Source: JBNKWA01 sp050299555 (GTDB taxonomy: Bacteria > Pseudomonadota > Alphaproteobacteria > Rhodobacterales > Rhodobacteraceae). Taken from it: a DNA stretch of 53,644 bases. This document shows positions 51,881 through 53,644 of the stretch, piece by piece (the stretch's first letter is position 1; each line of letters starts with the position of its first letter). The notes beneath the pieces were generated by a model that did no database searches, was not told the DNA's origin, and saw nothing but the letters and a program-made list of their open reading frames with translations. The stretch lies in assembly GCA_050299555.1 (NCBI GenBank), contig JBNKWA010000031.1:1-53644 (forward strand). The letters run 5' to 3'. A program made the translations under genes and the position numbers.

Positions 51881-52633
51881 ATGAGCAACCAGGACAGGAC
51901 GACCCATTTCGGCTTTCGCACCGTGCCCGAGCAGGACAAGGCGGGGCTGGTGCGCGGCGTCTTCACCTCGGTGGCCTCGAAATACGACCTGATGAACGAC
52001 GCCATGAGCCTCGGCGTCCACCGGGTATGGAAGGACGCGGCCATCGACTGGCTGGCGCCCTGGCCGGGGATGCGGCTTGTCGACGTGGCCGGCGGCACCG
52101 GCGACATTGCCTTCCGGTTCCTCAGGCGGCTGAAGGGCGACGGCCATGCGACGGTGCTGGACATGACCCCAGACATGCTGGACGAGGGGCGGCGGCGGGC
52201 CGAGGCGGAGAAGCTTGGCGGCCGCATGGAATGGGTGGCGGGCGATGCCATGGCGCTGCCCTTCGCCGATGCCTGCTTCGACGCCTATACGATCTCGTTC
52301 GGCATCCGCAACGTGACCCGGATCGAGGACGCGCTGTCGGAGGCGTTCCGGGTGCTGAAGCCGGGCGGGCGGCTGATGGTGCTGGAGTTCAGCCGGGTCA
52401 CCAATCCGGGGCTGGAATGGCTCTACGACCGCTATTCCTTCAACGTCATCCCGCCCATGGGCAAGGCGATCACCGGCGATCGGGACAGCTATCAGTACCT
52501 GGTGGAATCGATCCGCCGCTTTCCCGATCAGGAAAGCTTCGCCGCGATGATCCGCGCCGCCGGGTTCGAGCAGGTCGCCTACCGCAATCTCAGCTTCGGC
52601 GTCGCCGCGCTGCATTCGGGGTGGAAGATCTGA
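51881..52633 (+). CDS. ubiE: Ubiquinone/menaquinone biosynthesis C-methyltransferase
   Basis: A 250-residue SAM-dependent methyltransferase that C-methylates the quinone ring. It has TTHFGFRTVPEQDKAGLVRGVF, VFTSVASKYDLMNDAMSLGVHRVWK, the SAM motif LVDVAGGTGDIAFRFL, and the UbiE signatures ISFGIRNVTR and RVLKPGGRLMVLEFS. ATG 51881 gives the family length; the open frame extends antisense across mutM without meaning. ubiB starts 5 bp after the stop. Confidence 0.96.
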   Translation: MSNQDRTTHFGFRTVPEQDKAGLVRGVFTSVASKYDLMNDAMSLGVHRVWKDAAIDWLAPWPGMRLVDVAGGTGDIAFRFLRRLKGDGHATVLDMTPDMLDEGRRRAEAEKLGGRMEWVAGDAMALPFADACFDAYTISFGIRNVTRIEDALSEAFRVLKPGGRLMVLEFSRVTNPGLEWLYDRYSFNVIPPMGKAITGDRDSYQYLVESIRRFPDQESFAAMIRAAGFEQVAYRNLSFGVAALHSGWKI

Positions 52634-52637
52634 ACCG

Positions 52638-53644
52638 ATGCGCGGTCCGCACAATATCTGGCGGCTGGTGGTCACCGGCGCGACCTTCGAACGCACCGGG
52701 GCCATGGACGTGGCGCTGGAGGCGCTGGACGCGCCGAAGAGCCTGCGCATCGCCGCGCGGGTGCTGGGCTGGCCGTTCAAGTGGCTGGGGCTGAAGGGCG
52801 ACCCCTCGCAGCCCCCGGTCAGCCGGGCGCTGACCGCGCTGGGCCCGGCCTATATCAAGTTCGGCCAGCTGCTTTCGACCCGGCCCGACATTGCCGGCGA
52901 CGCGCTGGCGGACGAGCTGAAGATGCTGCAGGACGCGCTGCCGCCGTTCCCCGATGCCGTCGCCCGGGCGACCATCGAGGCCGAGCTCGGCCAGCCGGTG
53001 GCGGCGCTGTTCTCGGAGCTCTCGCCGCCGGTCGCGGCCGCCTCGCTGGCGCAGGTGCACCGGGCGCGGCTGGCGGCGGACGGCCGCGACGTGGCGGTGA
53101 AGATCCTGCGGCCGAGGATCGAACGGGCGTTCCTGCGCGACGTCGACGCCTTCTATCTCGCCGCCTGGATCATCGAGACGCTGGCCCCCGCCTCGCGGCG
53201 GCTGCGGCCACGGGCGGTGATCCGGCATTTCGAGGGGGTGGTGTTCGAGGAGCTCGACCTCAGGACCGAGGCGGCGGCGGCGGATGCGTTCCGGGCCAAT
53301 ACCGAAGGCGACGAGGGGTTTTCGGTGCCTGCGGTGATCTGGCCGTTCTGCGCACGCCGGGTAATGACGCTGGAATGGGCCGAGGGGGTGAAGTTCGGTG
53401 ACGTGGCGGCGCTGGCCGCCACCGGGGCCGACCTGCCGGCGCTGGCACGGCGGACGATCCAGGTGTTCCTCGCGGTGGCGCTCCGGGACGGGTTCTTTCA
53501 CGCCGACATGCATCAGGGCAACCTGAAGCTGGCGCCGTCGGGCGATATCGTCGCCATGGATTTCGGCATCATGGGCCGGATCGATGCCTATACGCGGCGG
53601 GTCTATGCCGAGATCCTGATCGGCTTTCTGCATCGCGACTACCA
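52638..53644 (+). CDS. ubiB: Ubiquinone biosynthesis protein UbiB (partial, runs off the window)
   Basis: 335 codons are visible without a stop. This is an atypical protein-kinase-like ADCK/UbiB protein that supports coenzyme Q synthesis at the inner membrane. It has the KxGQ motif in GPAYIKFGQLLSTRPD, ASLAQVHRARL replacing the glycine-rich loop, VAVKILRP with the Lys, and the catalytic-loop/metal motifs HADMHQGN and MDFGIMGR. The C-terminal membrane segments are beyond the right edge. ATG 52638 lies 5 bp after ubiE, so the two form an operon. Confidence 0.95.
   Translation, partial: MRGPHNIWRLVVTGATFERTGAMDVALEALDAPKSLRIAARVLGWPFKWLGLKGDPSQPPVSRALTALGPAYIKFGQLLSTRPDIAGDALADELKMLQDALPPFPDAVARATIEAELGQPVAALFSELSPPVAAASLAQVHRARLAADGRDVAVKILRPRIERAFLRDVDAFYLAAWIIETLAPASRRLRPRAVIRHFEGVVFEELDLRTEAAAADAFRANTEGDEGFSVPAVIWPFCARRVMTLEWAEGVKFGDVAALAATGADLPALARRTIQVFLAVALRDGFFHADMHQGNLKLAPSGDIVAMDFGIMGRIDAYTRRVYAEILIGFLHRDY

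Overview
The window is a very GC-rich chromosomal segment from an alphaproteobacterium, most likely a Rhodobacteraceae/Paracoccaceae member. The evidence is gene order and family content: mutM / ubiE-ubiB / enoyl-CoA hydratase / rpsT / dnaA / dnaN / recF / gyrB around the replication origin, secA divergent from ppiC-argJ-mutT, lrp divergent from trxB, hsp20 coupled to a DUF1150 gene, a Hint-domain protein, and CtrA-type TTAA-N7-TTAAC sites. I see no transposase, integrase, prophage or CRISPR array. The genes are intact except ubiB, which runs off the right edge.

Layout. 0.2-9.7 kb: xylulokinase, a secreted PRC-barrel protein, a ClpP-like protease, a family 2 glycosyltransferase, the lrp/trxB divergent pair, a short-chain dehydrogenase, a GDSL esterase with RTX-type repeats, and a Hint-domain protein convergent with it. 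9.7-13.3 kb: a heat-shock operon (hsp20-DUF1150), DUF465 and purE-purK, with a repeat-filled intergenic region on each side. 13.3-20 kb: a VOC protein, an unknown membrane protein, a Tat-exported sugar-type solute-binding protein, an unknown beta-rich protein, a UgpC/MalK-type ATPase, a FucU-type mutarotase and a ribokinase. This looks like a sugar uptake and phosphorylation locus, but no recognisable permease lies in the window. 20-28.9 kb: a dihaem peroxidase next to a chemoreceptor, thpR, tRNA-Leu(UAA), a CinA-type protein, sfsA, map, radC and a PstS-like/OmpA fusion. 28.9-37.5 kb: an 800-residue envelope protein of unknown function, secA, a parvulin isomerase, argJ, mutT and a small conserved-looking protein. 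37.7-53.6 kb: the origin region with gyrB, a VOC protein, recF, dnaN, a tadG-like/tadE-like/tadG-like cluster, dnaA, a rhodanese, an AT-rich candidate oriC, rpsT, enoyl-CoA hydratase, mutM, ubiE and ubiB.

The most unusual material is non-coding. (1) A unit made of a half-site GTCCCCACG(G/C), a spacer, and the palindrome CGTCCCCATGGGGACG occurs four times. The spacer is exactly 31 bp in three copies and 41 bp in the fourth, although spacer sequence is largely not conserved. The units form two oppositely oriented pairs around the hsp20-purK block. (2) Three hairpins (about 10.06, 13.23 and 37.64 kb) share a conserved loop whose G-rich strand reads GGGTGGG(T/C)GGGCGGGG, a canonical short-loop G-quadruplex motif. 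Their stems differ in sequence but still pair. One of these hairpins lies between two of the palindrome units. (3) A 200-bp inverted repeat abuts recF. (4) Three Tad-pilus-type genes separate dnaA from dnaN. (5) Perfect CtrA sites precede radC and the Hint gene.

All assignments rest on reading the sequence and remembered family features. No database search was run. Promoters, terminators and start choices are pattern-based.
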